Shown here: piece by piece, positions 1 through 7,646 of the stretch
How positions within the stretch are numbered: the stretch's first letter is position 1
Layout of the letters: each line of letters opens with the position of its first letter
From: CAYNYM01 sp049366815
GTDB taxonomy: Bacteria > Desulfobacterota > DSM-4660 > Desulfatiglandales > HGW-15
Assembly: GCA_049366815.1 (NCBI GenBank)
Contig: JBMNCO010000050.1
Location: forward strand, 1-22,427
DNA length: 22,427 bases
Direction: 5' to 3'
Translations under genes and position numbers: made by a program
Notes under the pieces: generated by a model
The model's database searches: none
What the model was told of the DNA's origin: nothing
Seen by the model: the letters and a program-made list of their open reading frames with translations, nothing else

Positions 1-452
1 TTAATCGATCAAGGGCTTATGTTGCAGCGCAGGGCGTAGGGATAGCACAAGGGGCCCTTGAGATGGCCATTAACCATGTGAAGGGTCGAAAACAATTCGG
101 TGCAACCTTGAGTTCGTTTCAGATTGTGCAAACCAGACTGGCGGAAATGGCTACATTGACAGAAGCAGCCAGGAATCTTGTATACAAGGCCGCTTCCAAG
201 CTTGACGAGGGAGATGTTCAACCCATGTTGATTTCCATGGCAAAATGGTTCGCCGCTGAGGTCGGGGTAAAGGTGGTGGATGAGTCCCTTCAACTGCACG
301 GAGGTTATGGATGTCTGGATGAATATGACATCAGTCGATTTTACAGGGATGCCAAAATCCTAGAGATATCTGAGGGTGTAAAGGATGTCCAAAAATTATT
401 CATAGCCAAACAATTACTCAAGGGAAAGGGACTGAAGGTCTTAAGAGGATGA
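1..452 (+). CDS. Acyl-CoA dehydrogenase, C-terminal part (5' end outside window)
   Basis: The open frame enters from the left edge (first full codon at base 3) and ends with TGA at 450-452, giving about 149 residues. This is the helical C-terminal FAD-binding domain of the acyl-CoA dehydrogenase family: RAYVAAQGVGIAQGALEMA near the edge, then GRKQFG, then QLHGGYG, then RFYRDAKILEISEGVKDVQ. The Glu in ISEGV aligns with the catalytic base of the IYEGT motif in medium- and short-chain enzymes, so the active-site base is present although the usual Tyr and Thr beside it are replaced. The family oxidises an acyl-CoA to the 2,3-enoyl-CoA and passes electrons to ETF in the cytoplasm. The CoA-transferase gene downstream fits one acyl-CoA pathway. 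The substrate cannot be told from this part. The first ATG in view (63) is internal. Confidence 0.93.
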   Translation, partial: NRSRAYVAAQGVGIAQGALEMAINHVKGRKQFGATLSSFQIVQTRLAEMATLTEAARNLVYKAASKLDEGDVQPMLISMAKWFAAEVGVKVVDESLQLHGGYGCLDEYDISRFYRDAKILEISEGVKDVQKLFIAKQLLKGKGLKVLRG

Positions 453-1071
453 TCAGAAGGGTTTTTGAAATCTGTGTATTGAGCTTCCGAGCCTTCCGCT
501 ATAAAAAACCATTCCATTGATGGGGATGGGAATATAAACAACGATTTGGCCCTTTATGAAAAGGAAGAAGTACTTGGCCGGATCTGCATTAATTTGAGTT
601 CGTAACGATAATTTCAAGAGTTTTATATGAGACGAGGTGGATCCAACTGATTGGAAAGCGTTATGGTCAAGATTCGTTGCCTTTTTAGCAACTCATTCAC
701 TATGAATTTTCCACAGAAAAAGTGGACACGCTTGTCTTTGTAGGGAATTCAAGCGGAAAAAATACCCTGTACTGTCAATTCCTTAGAAGAAGCCTACGTG
801 CAAAGGTAACCGTGAAAGACCGGTTTCGTGTTTTCGTCTCAGCCCTATTAAGGAAGCAGACACTATTCGTTTGCCGGTGAGAAAGGCCCTCTGTTACAGC
901 GGGGGATGGAGTCGTCGATTCCCTCCGGCACTGTGCATCATGTGGGGAATGCACGCTGAGGTGACCCAGGGATGTGGTACCCGGTGTATGGTCATTCCTT
1001 TGAATGTAGCGAGGCCGATCCTATTTTGGACAAGGGTGAGGGCAGACAGAACACAAGGGAGACTTCTCTGT
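453..1071. other. Gene-free stretch, no supported feature
   Basis: These 619 bases separate the acyl-CoA dehydrogenase from the CaiB-type gene. I see no intact gene on either strand, no tRNA and no strong terminator hairpin. The CaiB frame stays open leftward to a TTG at 871, but residues encoded by 871-1071 do not resemble the family and follow no ribosome site. A start-less open stretch of about 64 codons (689-880) contains GNSSGKNTL, which looks vaguely like a P-loop but has the wrong spacing. Some of this could be decayed coding sequence. Confidence 0.5.
1055..1061 (+). promoter_or_regulatory. Ribosome binding site deciding the CaiB-type start
   Basis: AAGGGAG lies 10 bases before the ATG at 1072 (13 before the second ATG at 1075). 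The longer open frame from TTG 871 has no comparable site, so this site together with the family's usual N-terminus sets the start at 1072. Confidence 0.6.
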
Positions 1072-2304
1072 ATGATGGATCGTGAAAATCAAAAAGAACA
1101 TCGACCCATGCCCCTGGAGGGCGTGCGGATCATCGAATACGCCGGCTTTCATGCCGGACCGGGGGCCACGGCCATTCTCGGCGACCTGGGAGCGGAAATC
1201 ATAAAGGTGGAGGAGGCGACGGGTGATCCCATGCGGACGTGGTCCGAGTTGGCAGGCCTGCCTCTGGAGGTCCCGAACGGGGAGGGGCTTCTTTTCCAGT
1301 TCACCAACCGCAATAAGCGGAGCATATGTCTGGATATTCATCAGGAAGAGGGGCGGAAGATATTTGACCGGCTCATCGAGGGCGCGGACGTCTTCTTAAC
1401 CAACCTGCGCAAAAGCACAAGGATCGCAATGGCCATTGACTATCATGCTATTTCAGCAATAAATCCCCGAATTATCTATGCCTGCGTTTCCGGATTCGGC
1501 CCCGAGGGTCCACTGAATGACCACGGAGCCTTCGATCCCATGGGGCAGGCCAGGTCGGGCATGATGTTCATTACGGGCGGCGAGGAGCCGAAACTCCTGC
1601 ACCTGGCCATTCTGGACCAGTCCGCTTCCATTGCCTTGAGTCATGCCATCCTGACGGCCCTCTTTGACCGGGAGCGGAGATCCGTGGGTCAGGAAATACA
1701 GATCTCCCTCTACAGCACGGCCCTCTGGCTCCAGTATGCCAATCTCATGACGGTCGGTTGCATCGGTCTCGAACCCATTCCCGGAGAGCGCCGCAGGTTT
1801 TCTCCCCTGCGGAACTTTTTCAGATGCGCGGACAAAGAATGGATCATCGGCACGCACCATCCTGAGGAAAAGTACTGGGTCAGACTTCTCGAAGCGACCG
1901 GTCAGTCGCATCTTTTGCTGGATCCCCGCTTCAGGGATGTGGAGGCCATGAAGAAAAACGTGGCGGCCGTGGTTGACCATTTTGACGAGGTCTTTGCCAC
2001 AAGGCCCCGTGGTGAGTGGCTCGAGGTCCTGCGCGGACACGGGCTTCTGTTCGGGCCTGTCCAGCGGATCTCGGACGTGCTCGACGACCCCCAGGCCCTG
2101 GCAAACCATTATGTCGATGATTTCGTACACCCGCTCCTCGGCCCGGTCCGGATACCGGGATACCCGGCGCAGTTCAGCGCAGCGGAAGCCGGAACACGCA
2201 GCGCAGCACCCGCTCTGGGCGAGCACACCTCCGAGGTGCTGAAGGAGCTGGGATATTCGGATGACGAGATCAAGGGCCTGAGGGACCGGGACCTCCTCGG
2301 CTGA
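1072..2304 (+). CDS. CaiB/BaiF family CoA-transferase (family III)
   Basis: A 410-residue cytoplasmic enzyme, normal length for family III CoA-transferases, which move CoA between carboxylic acids through an aspartyl-CoA intermediate. The conserved N-terminus PLEGVRIIEYA begins at residue 14, followed by ILGDLGAEIIKVE. The block FDPMGQARSG contains Asp155, which aligns with the catalytic Asp. The C-terminus carries the usual GEHTSEVLKELGYSDDEI tail. The ATG at 1072 was chosen because AAGGGAG precedes it and the 67 codons upstream are unlike the family. Its neighbours, an acyl-CoA dehydrogenase upstream and methyltransferase and transport genes downstream, suggest it activates an imported organic acid. 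A decayed copy of its last ~110 codons lies at 11545-11778. Substrate unknown. Confidence 0.93.
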   Translation: MMDRENQKEHRPMPLEGVRIIEYAGFHAGPGATAILGDLGAEIIKVEEATGDPMRTWSELAGLPLEVPNGEGLLFQFTNRNKRSICLDIHQEEGRKIFDRLIEGADVFLTNLRKSTRIAMAIDYHAISAINPRIIYACVSGFGPEGPLNDHGAFDPMGQARSGMMFITGGEEPKLLHLAILDQSASIALSHAILTALFDRERRSVGQEIQISLYSTALWLQYANLMTVGCIGLEPIPGERRRFSPLRNFFRCADKEWIIGTHHPEEKYWVRLLEATGQSHLLLDPRFRDVEAMKKNVAAVVDHFDEVFATRPRGEWLEVLRGHGLLFGPVQRISDVLDDPQALANHYVDDFVHPLLGPVRIPGYPAQFSAAEAGTRSAAPALGEHTSEVLKELGYSDDEIKGLRDRDLLG

Positions 2305-2477
2305 TGCAACAAGACCTTGTCTTAAGGAGACCCCAGGCTGGGTTTCCGTATGGGGCTGAGGTGAAGGGCTTGTGAATCCTCACAATCAAGCTCCATATCT
2401 TTCATTCGGTGGGAACAGCGCACTACGGAAAAAGCTTTCTCGGAATCCTGATCACCGGCCGATTCTTGCGGATCAGC

Positions 2478-3128
2478 TCAACGTTCGCTCATCACTTTTT
2501 GGCATATGCGAACCCCATTCATGGCATCCGCAGTCCAGTAATCCGCTCCCACGTCCTTGCATACAAGGTCATCGATCCTGCCGCCGATAATATAGGCGCG
2601 TGGAGCAAGCTCCCCGGGGGTGATTTCCCTCAGGAGCGCGATGGTTTCCTTCAGGGTCTTGAAGGCAGAGCTTATCAAGCAGGAAAGGCCGACGATGTCG
2701 GGCTTATATTCGTGAACAGCCGAGACGAATTTACTCGGAGGAATATCCACCCCCAGGTCATGTACGGTAAATCCATATCCCCGCACCAGTACCTTAAAGA
2801 TATCCTTCCCGATAAAGTGAATATCTCCTTCAACCGTTCCCAGGATAATGCTGCCCGAATCCCCGTTTGTGATCCTGTTCCTCAGAAGGGGGAGAACCTG
2901 TTGGCCCACCTGGCGCATAATTTCGCCGGCCATAATGAGACCTGAAATAAAATAGCGCCCCCTTTCATAATGTTCTCCTACTTGGATCATTCCTTTGTGA
3001 CAGAGACCAATGATATCAAGCGGATCAAAACCATGGGCGAGACATTGCCGGACCAGGTCGAGCGTAGGTTCCTCTTGAAGTTCAGCCATCAGGGTGCTCA
3101 ATTCCATCGGGTCGAATGTTGCAGTCAT
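2478..3128 (-). CDS. Corrinoid (B12-binding) methyl-carrier protein of a methyltransferase system
   Basis: 216 residues, the standard length of MtaC/MtbC/MttC-like corrinoid proteins. Residues about 1-90 form the helical cap domain also found in methionine synthase. Residues about 92-214 are the Rossmann-like B12 domain with the base-off, His-on signature: DIHFIG (D102, H104, G107), then S149-C-L151 exactly 41 residues later, then GG at 182-183. H104 is the expected lower cobalt ligand. Such proteins accept a methyl group on Co(I) from a substrate-specific methyltransferase and pass it to a second one. The gene starts 28 bases after the GntR gene ends on the same strand, so the two are probably co-transcribed. 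The likely methyltransferase partner is the UroD-like gene at 10114-11361. No reductive activator (RamA type) is in the window. Confidence 0.93.
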   Translation of the reverse strand: MTATFDPMELSTLMAELQEEPTLDLVRQCLAHGFDPLDIIGLCHKGMIQVGEHYERGRYFISGLIMAGEIMRQVGQQVLPLLRNRITNGDSGSIILGTVEGDIHFIGKDIFKVLVRGYGFTVHDLGVDIPPSKFVSAVHEYKPDIVGLSCLISSAFKTLKETIALLREITPGELAPRAYIIGGRIDDLVCKDVGADYWTADAMNGVRICQKVMSER

Positions 3129-3156
3129 ATGCCCGCAATCTCCTCCACGTTTGCCA

Positions 3157-3906
3157 TTATGTGGTATTTCTGATCCCGACAGTTGTGGAAAATCTTAGAC
3201 GGTCGCCCCTGCATATGAATCGCCCCCAACTGATGGGTTTGTCATCGAAATCATAGAATAGGTGTTCCAGACGGAATGCCGGCTGCATTGGAAAGGTGCT
3301 GAGTACATCCGCCTCCTCCTTCGTGAGGATGGCCGTTTCAATCGTTAGTTCACCCCATTTGAGTTTTGTCTGCCCATTTCCGACGAAAAGACCCTGCAAG
3401 GACGTGACACCCAGTTCAGACTCCACAATGGGGCGCTCGGGGTCGTAAATCAGTTGTTCCTCGTGGTAAAGAATGGGATCACCGTCACGGGTGAGTACGC
3501 GTCTTATAAGGATGGCCCTTTCCCCCACCCTTATGGCCAGTCTGGATGCCGTGCTTTCACGGGCCTTGATGATGCGTGCTTCGAGGATTCTGACCTTGGT
3601 CCGCTCCTTATCTCTGAATAAATTGTGAAATTCCTTCAAATTGAATGTCACGCCCACCAATTCAGGAAACTTTACGTAGGTCCCGCTTCCCTGAATGGTG
3701 CTCACAAGCCCCTCGTCCAAAAGGGCACTTATGGAACGGCGAACCGTCATAGGGCTGACCTGATAGCGCCTACACAGCTCCGATTCGGGCGGCAGTCGAT
3801 TCCCTGGAAGATAGTCCCCTTTCTGAATCTGCCCTTTTAAAATATTGGCAAGCTGAACATAAGCCGGCTCCAGTGCCTGACGGTCTATTTTTGTGCTGTT
3901 ATGCAT
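3157..3906 (-). CDS. GntR family transcriptional regulator, HutC/UTRA type
   Basis: 249 residues, typical for the HutC subfamily. An N-terminal winged helix-turn-helix (about residues 11-80) shows the GntR pattern RLPPESELCRRYQVSPMTVR, followed by LLDEGLVSTIQGSGTYV. The C-terminal UTRA ligand domain (about 95-240) includes ILIRRVLTRDGDPILYHEEQ. These dimeric regulators usually repress transport and catabolic genes until a pathway metabolite binds the UTRA domain. The gene is divergent from the binding-protein/Liv operon and is followed by the corrinoid-protein gene. Near-identical operator-like sites overlap the -10 regions of its own promoter and of the divergent operon, which supports control of both. 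Ligand unknown. Confidence 0.95.
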   Translation of the reverse strand: MHNSTKIDRQALEPAYVQLANILKGQIQKGDYLPGNRLPPESELCRRYQVSPMTVRRSISALLDEGLVSTIQGSGTYVKFPELVGVTFNLKEFHNLFRDKERTKVRILEARIIKARESTASRLAIRVGERAILIRRVLTRDGDPILYHEEQLIYDPERPIVESELGVTSLQGLFVGNGQTKLKWGELTIETAILTKEEADVLSTFPMQPAFRLEHLFYDFDDKPISWGRFICRGDRLRFSTTVGIRNTT

Positions 3907-3943
3907 GGCGATTATCTTGCGTCAGATGATCTAAAAGGCTTAA

Positions 3944-3965
3944 TTTATACGTATATATTATATGT
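3944..3965 (-). promoter_or_regulatory. Candidate GntR operator O1 (gntR side)
   Basis: Read on the minus strand from 3965, ACATATAA is followed by TATATAC and GTATAA. It contains the perfect 10-bp palindrome TATACGTATA (3946-3955). Allowing a one-base indel it matches the site at 4126-4147 at 19 of 21 aligned bases, in the same orientation relative to its own promoter. It covers the -10 region, which fits autorepression. Confidence 0.5.
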
Positions 3966-3979
3966 TCATATCTTGTCAA
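3952..3979 (-). promoter_or_regulatory. Candidate promoter of the gntR-corrinoid protein unit
   Basis: On the minus strand TTGACA (3979-3974) is followed after 16 bases by TATATA (3957-3952), about 46 bases before the gntR ATG. It overlaps the candidate operator at 3944-3965. The sequence is very AT-rich, so the -10 call is less certain than the perfect -35. Confidence 0.5.
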
Positions 3980-4112
3980 TGGCATAAAATTAACCTATCA
4001 ATGAGTTGTCAATTATCAGAATTAGATTATGAAAAGTGTTTAATTTGTTTTTAAAACAGATAGTTGTTAGATTAGACCGGGAGAGGGACGCAGTTTTAAA
4101 GGCAATTTTTCC

Positions 4113-4142
4113 TTGACATAGTTATACATATAAATTTATAGG
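4113..4142 (+). promoter_or_regulatory. Candidate promoter of the binding protein/Liv operon
   Basis: TTGACA at 4113-4118 is followed after 18 bases by TATAGG (4137-4142); TTTATA at 4135-4140 is an alternative -10 with 16-base spacing. It lies about 170 bases upstream of the binding-protein ATG. The 26-bp imperfect palindrome at 4122-4147 covers the spacer and -10. Confidence 0.5.
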
Positions 4143-4147
4143 TATAA
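4122..4147 (+). promoter_or_regulatory. Candidate GntR operator O2 (Liv operon side)
   Basis: A 26-bp inverted repeat with a single mismatched pair (4128/4141): outer arms TTATAC (4122-4127) and GTATAA (4142-4147) around the perfect 12-bp palindrome TATAAATTTATA (4129-4140). Its 4126-4147 part is nearly the same as O1 upstream of gntR. Its place inside the promoter suggests repression by blocking RNA polymerase. Confidence 0.55.
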
Positions 4148-4266
4148 GAAAAATTTTTTCAATCATACATGTTTCATTGATATTGCAGTGTGTGGTTCAT
4201 AGTGGAAGGAAAAATAGACCAAAGAGAGTGGATGGGAGGAGTCGGAAAATTCATCTAAACATTTAG

Positions 4267-4290
4267 CGGGTGTTGTTCGCACAACGCCGG
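4267..4290 (+). promoter_or_regulatory. Hairpin in the leader of the binding-protein gene
   Basis: GTTGT (4272-4276) and ACAAC (4281-4285) pair around the loop TCGC, and the stem extends outward with a wobble and one mismatch to 4267/4290. It ends about six bases before the ribosome site (AGAGGGGG, 4296-4303), so it could affect message stability or translation. No riboswitch class was recognised. Confidence 0.3.
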
Positions 4291-4310
4291 ATAAAAGAGG
4301 GGGATGAGAC

Positions 4311-5465
4311 ATGAAAAAAATTATTGTCATTGGGCTTTCATTGGCTTTGGGACTCACTTTGAATCTTGGGGCCTCCGTCTCACAGGCAGCGGGTAAGGCA
4401 CCCTTTAAAATTGGACGCATCCTTCCCCTGACCGGGTACGCCTCCTGGGTTGGCGTCTTGGCTGAGGAGGGCACCGCCCTCCAGGCGGAAATGATAAACA
4501 AGGCCGGTGGGGTCAATGGCCATCCTATTGAGTTTGTAACCTATGACTCCCAGTCCAAACCTGAAGAGGCCACGAGGGCCGCTCACAGGTTGATCAGTCG
4601 GGACGGGGTCCAGGCCATCGTCGGAGATGGTTCAGTTCCTATTGCCGCCCCGGTCTTTGCTTTGGGGAATCAGAAAAAAATCCCTGTCTTTTTTGCTTGC
4701 GGTTATGCAGTCAATCCTCAAAAAGAACCCTTTTCTTTTAACGCCGCACACCCGACGGAATTCGCCGTACAGCGACCATTTAAGTATTTCAAGGAAAAAG
4801 GAATGACCAAGATTGCTTTTTTGATGACTGTGGGGCCATTGGGGGAATTGGGAAGCAGGATCGGGAGAGAGGTGGCGGATGAGTTTGGTCTCACAGTGGT
4901 AGGAGAAGAGAAATTTGAAACCCATGCCGCTGATGTTACGCCTCAACTGACAAAAATCAGGAAACTGGATCCAGATGCGATCTTCGCCTTTTCAACCGGG
5001 GAACCTCCAGCCATGGTCGCCCGCAACATGGCTCAGCTGAACATGGATATGCCGCTTCTGGTCAGTCATGGCAATGCCACGCCCGGATTCCTCAAAATGG
5101 TTGGGGGGGTGTCAACGATGGTGATTGTGCCTTCAGGGAAAATTACCGTTTTGGATAAACTTGCCGACAGCGACCCCGTTAAAAAGACCTTGCAGGAATT
5201 TAATGAGAAGTATATCGCCCGTTACAAGGCCCCTGCAACCTATTATGCCGGTCAGTCGGCGGACGGGGTCGCCCTTCTTGCAGAGGCGATGAAGATTGCA
5301 GGAACATCCGATCCGGTCAGAGTGCGTGACGCCTTGGAGACAGTCAAGAATTTTCATGGTAAAAACGGTGTCTTCAATCTATCCCCAACGGATCACCATG
5401 GCACTTCCCTGGAGGATATGGTCTGCGTAACCATCAAGGACGGAAAATGGCACCTGCTCCAGTGA
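4311..5465 (+). CDS. Periplasmic substrate-binding protein of a Liv-type ABC transporter
   Basis: 384 residues of the LivJ/LivK-like family (Peripla_BP_6 fold). A signal peptide (about residues 1-26) has a KK n-region, a hydrophobic core and SVSQA before the mature AGKAPFKIG. The mature start IGRILPLTGYASWVG and the following AEMINKAGGVNGHPIEFVTYDSQ are typical of family members binding branched-chain amino acids, amides or aromatic acids. The ATG at 4311 follows AGAGGGGG at seven bases. It is the first gene of the plus-strand operon facing gntR. The presence of CoA-transferase, methyltransferase and corrinoid-protein genes makes an organic acid or methylated compound a more likely ligand than leucine, but that is inference. 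Confidence 0.93.
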   Translation: MKKIIVIGLSLALGLTLNLGASVSQAAGKAPFKIGRILPLTGYASWVGVLAEEGTALQAEMINKAGGVNGHPIEFVTYDSQSKPEEATRAAHRLISRDGVQAIVGDGSVPIAAPVFALGNQKKIPVFFACGYAVNPQKEPFSFNAAHPTEFAVQRPFKYFKEKGMTKIAFLMTVGPLGELGSRIGREVADEFGLTVVGEEKFETHAADVTPQLTKIRKLDPDAIFAFSTGEPPAMVARNMAQLNMDMPLLVSHGNATPGFLKMVGGVSTMVIVPSGKITVLDKLADSDPVKKTLQEFNEKYIARYKAPATYYAGQSADGVALLAEAMKIAGTSDPVRVRDALETVKNFHGKNGVFNLSPTDHHGTSLEDMVCVTIKDGKWHLLQ

Positions 5466-5509
5466 TTCAGTTGTGGACAAATTCCAAGGCGCCGCGGAAA
5501 AATGTATTC

Positions 5510-5548
5510 GAGGGTCCGCATTCCCGCAGGGCGGGGCCGCGGATCCTC
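5510..5548 (+). terminator. Strong intercistronic hairpin between binding protein and permease
   Basis: GAGGGTCCGC (5510-5519) pairs with GCGGATCCTC (5539-5548) with one G-T wobble, and inside it CCCGC (5523-5527) pairs with GCGGG (5531-5535). No T-run follows, so it is more likely a partial terminator or 3' mRNA stabiliser. Such hairpins often keep binding-protein mRNA above permease mRNA, as after malE in E. coli. Confidence 0.45.
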
Positions 5549-5632
5549 ATTCGATTGCGTCACGGATCTCTTTTTGATCCGTTTCATGCATACATGGTTC
5601 TATCAATTCAGTAGTGAAGAGAGGTCAAGGCC

Positions 5633-6511
5633 TTGTCTGACTTATCTGTCCTCCTGCAATTTCTTTTCAGCGGCATCACCATGGGCAGCGTTTATGCCCT
5701 CATAGCAGTCAGCCTGGTCATTGTCTACAACGTCTCCCGCGTCCTCTGTTTTGCTCAGGGTGAGTTTTTCGTGTTCGGTGCACTGACCATGATCACCCTG
5801 ACCGCCTTTGGCATCCCGATGCCGATCGGATTTATTCTGACCATCGTCCTTGTCGCCGGACTCGGAATGGGCATTGAGAGACTTCTGATCAGACCCCTCC
5901 ACAATGCCTCGGTGGGAACACTTATCACGATGACAATAGCCATTTCGCTCTGCCTGCGTGGCCTGGGATTGCTCATATGGGGGCGGGAGGCACACACATT
6001 ACCCGCCTTTACGAAAGGTGATGCCATACGCATGTTCGGTGCCTACCTTCCTTTGCAGGTCATTTGGATCACCGGGGCCGCAGCCTTTGTCTTGTTCATT
6101 ATCTGGTTTTTCTTTGAAAAAACGATATACGGCCTTTCTTTGAGGGCCTGTGCCGAAAATCGTCTCGGTGCCAGCCTTGTGGGCATCAGCACCTGGAGGG
6201 CGACGCTCTTTGCATGGGCCTGGGGAGCTGCGCTCGGCGCCTTGGCCGGCGTGGTCATAGCCCCATTGATATTTGTGCAATACGTGAGCGGGACCATGCC
6301 CATGCTGAAGGGATTTACGGCGATGGCCATCGGCGGTCTGACCACAGTTGGATCAGTTATTGCCGGTCTCCTGTTGGGGGTATTGGAATCCTATACGATT
6401 GGGCTGGTATCATCCGAGTTTGCGGACGCGATCGTTTTTTCAATCCTGATTCTTGTATTGCTCGCCCGCTCCTATGGCATACTGGGCAGGTTGGAAGACG
6501 GGGGCATGTGA
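5633..6511 (+). CDS. livH: Branched-chain amino acid-type ABC transporter permease, LivH family
   Basis: 292 residues, normal for LivH. A highly hydrophobic protein of the inner membrane with about eight segments; the early VYNVSRVLCFAQGEFFVFGA corresponds to the family's characteristic RVINFAHGEF region. The cytoplasmic coupling-helix region is ENRLGASLVGISTWRA. The start chosen is TTG at 5633 because GAGAGG stands about eight bases before it and MSDLSVLLQFLFSGITMGSVYAL is the expected N-terminus; the next ATG (5681) would remove the first membrane segment. It overlaps livM by four bases, so the two permeases are translationally coupled. It forms the heterodimeric channel with LivM. The symbol is by family; the substrate is not established. 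Confidence 0.92.
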   Translation: MSDLSVLLQFLFSGITMGSVYALIAVSLVIVYNVSRVLCFAQGEFFVFGALTMITLTAFGIPMPIGFILTIVLVAGLGMGIERLLIRPLHNASVGTLITMTIAISLCLRGLGLLIWGREAHTLPAFTKGDAIRMFGAYLPLQVIWITGAAAFVLFIIWFFFEKTIYGLSLRACAENRLGASLVGISTWRATLFAWAWGAALGALAGVVIAPLIFVQYVSGTMPMLKGFTAMAIGGLTTVGSVIAGLLLGVLESYTIGLVSSEFADAIVFSILILVLLARSYGILGRLEDGGM

Positions 6512-7482
6512 AAGTGAAAAAAGGCCTTTTTTTGTGTTTTGTCCTACTCCTGATCGCCCTTTGCCCTGTGACGCTGGGAAAAATCAGCTCATACTACAAT
6601 ACCGTTTTGATACTTGTAGGCATCTATGTCATTCTGGCTGTGAGCCTTGACCTGCTTGTGGGTTTTGCGGGCCAGATATCCGTAGGCCACGCCGCATTCT
6701 TTGCCATAGGCGCCTATACTTCCGGTATCTTGACGGCGCGGCACGATGTTTCTCCCTTCATGGCTCTTATTTGCGGCCTGATCACAAGCGGTCTGGTCGC
6801 ATGGGCGATAGGCGGGGCGGTGCTGAGACTCAAAGGATATTATTTGGCCATGGCTACCCTGGGTCTAAACGCCGTCATCGTAAAACTCATAACCGGTTTT
6901 TCTTCTATCACAGGTGGCGCTTCGGGTCTTCTTGGTATCCCCCCTTTTCGTATCTTTGGAATCAGCTTTGAAGATCATTTTTATTATTACTACTTTGTGT
7001 GGGGCGTTGTGATCCTGGTTGTGGTCTCTTGCCTGGCGCTGATTAAATCCCCGTTCGGGCGCGCCCTGACGGCAATCCACGGTGATGAAGAGGCTGCGAG
7101 TACGCTCGGCATAGACTGCCCACGGTACAAGTTGCATACCTTCATAATATCCAGTCTGATTGCAGGACTGGCGGGATCTCTGTTTTCCCATTACATGGGC
7201 TTCGTCGCTCCAACCGATTTCGATATCTTTACCTCAATCCTTTTGTTGGTCATGCTTTTCCTTGGCGGTGTGGGGACGATTTATGGAGCCGCCCTTGGCG
7301 CTGTCTTTCTTAAACTTCTCCCTGAGATCACCTATACATTTCAGGATTACGAGCTGTTCGCCTATGGAATGATCTTGATTTTAGTCCTGATTTTTCTGCC
7401 GAAGGGAATCCTGGGTGTACTGCTGGATTTGAATCACCTGTTGATAAGATCAAAGAGCCGGTTGAAGGCCTGGTCCTCATAG
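6508..7482 (+). CDS. livM: Branched-chain amino acid-type ABC transporter permease, LivM family
   Basis: 324 residues starting with GTG at 6508, which overlaps the livH stop (GTGA). The frame is open further upstream to 6214, but that stretch lies inside livH and is not LivM-like. After one N-terminal segment (GLFLCFVLLLIALCP) comes the diagnostic LLVGFAGQISVGHAAFFAIG; family members share GQISLGHAAF here. The C-terminal half has the coupling region GDEEAASTLGIDCPRYK and further membrane segments ending in LIFLPKGILG. It pairs with LivH in the inner membrane and receives energy from LivG and LivF encoded downstream. A GTG at 6514 is an alternative start. Confidence 0.92.
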   Translation: MKVKKGLFLCFVLLLIALCPVTLGKISSYYNTVLILVGIYVILAVSLDLLVGFAGQISVGHAAFFAIGAYTSGILTARHDVSPFMALICGLITSGLVAWAIGGAVLRLKGYYLAMATLGLNAVIVKLITGFSSITGGASGLLGIPPFRIFGISFEDHFYYYYFVWGVVILVVVSCLALIKSPFGRALTAIHGDEEAASTLGIDCPRYKLHTFIISSLIAGLAGSLFSHYMGFVAPTDFDIFTSILLLVMLFLGGVGTIYGAALGAVFLKLLPEITYTFQDYELFAYGMILILVLIFLPKGILGVLLDLNHLLIRSKSRLKAWSS

Positions 7483-7563
7483 GAAGGGGAAGGCTAAATC
7501 CTGGGTTGACAGACGATATGGCGAAAATGGCATAACAATCTAAGAGAGAAAATGAATTTGTTC

Positions 7564-7601
7564 GGCCTTCTCAGTCTCCAATTCAGGAGTCGGCCTTTTT
7601 T
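7564..7601 (+). terminator. Terminator-like hairpin between livM and livG
   Basis: GGCC (7564-7567) pairs with GGCC (7592-7595) and CTCC (7576-7579) with GGAG (7586-7589), with an uneven internal loop, followed by six T (7596-7601). The interrupted stem makes it a weak candidate. A TTGACA at 7506-7511 upstream has only a poor, badly spaced -10 (CATAAC, 19 bases), so a separate livG promoter is doubtful; read-through is likely. Confidence 0.3.
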
Positions 7602-7646
7602 CAAATTCAAGGGTAACAGGTCCGAGGAACGGATTTGGGAGCATGA

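Noticed and set aside
689..880. Possible P-loop protein fragment (GNSSGKNTL)
   Set aside because: The spacing does not fit G-x4-G-K-S/T, there is no start codon, and the frame is short and unsupported.
871..1071. 67-codon N-terminal extension of the CaiB-type protein from TTG 871
   Set aside because: No ribosome site, unlike the family, and a good site with ATG at 1072 yields a standard N-terminus.
1453..2226. 257-codon minus-strand open frame
   Set aside because: It is antisense to the CaiB-type gene, whose protein is clearly recognisable; the minus product has no family features.
2305..2477. Terminator between the convergent CaiB and corrinoid-protein genes
   Set aside because: Only short stems (AAGAC/GTCTT and CCCA/TGGG) with at most three following T were seen; too weak to call.
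6214..6507. 98-codon upstream extension of LivM
   Set aside because: It lies inside livH in another frame; the GTG at 6508 overlapping the livH stop gives a normal LivM.
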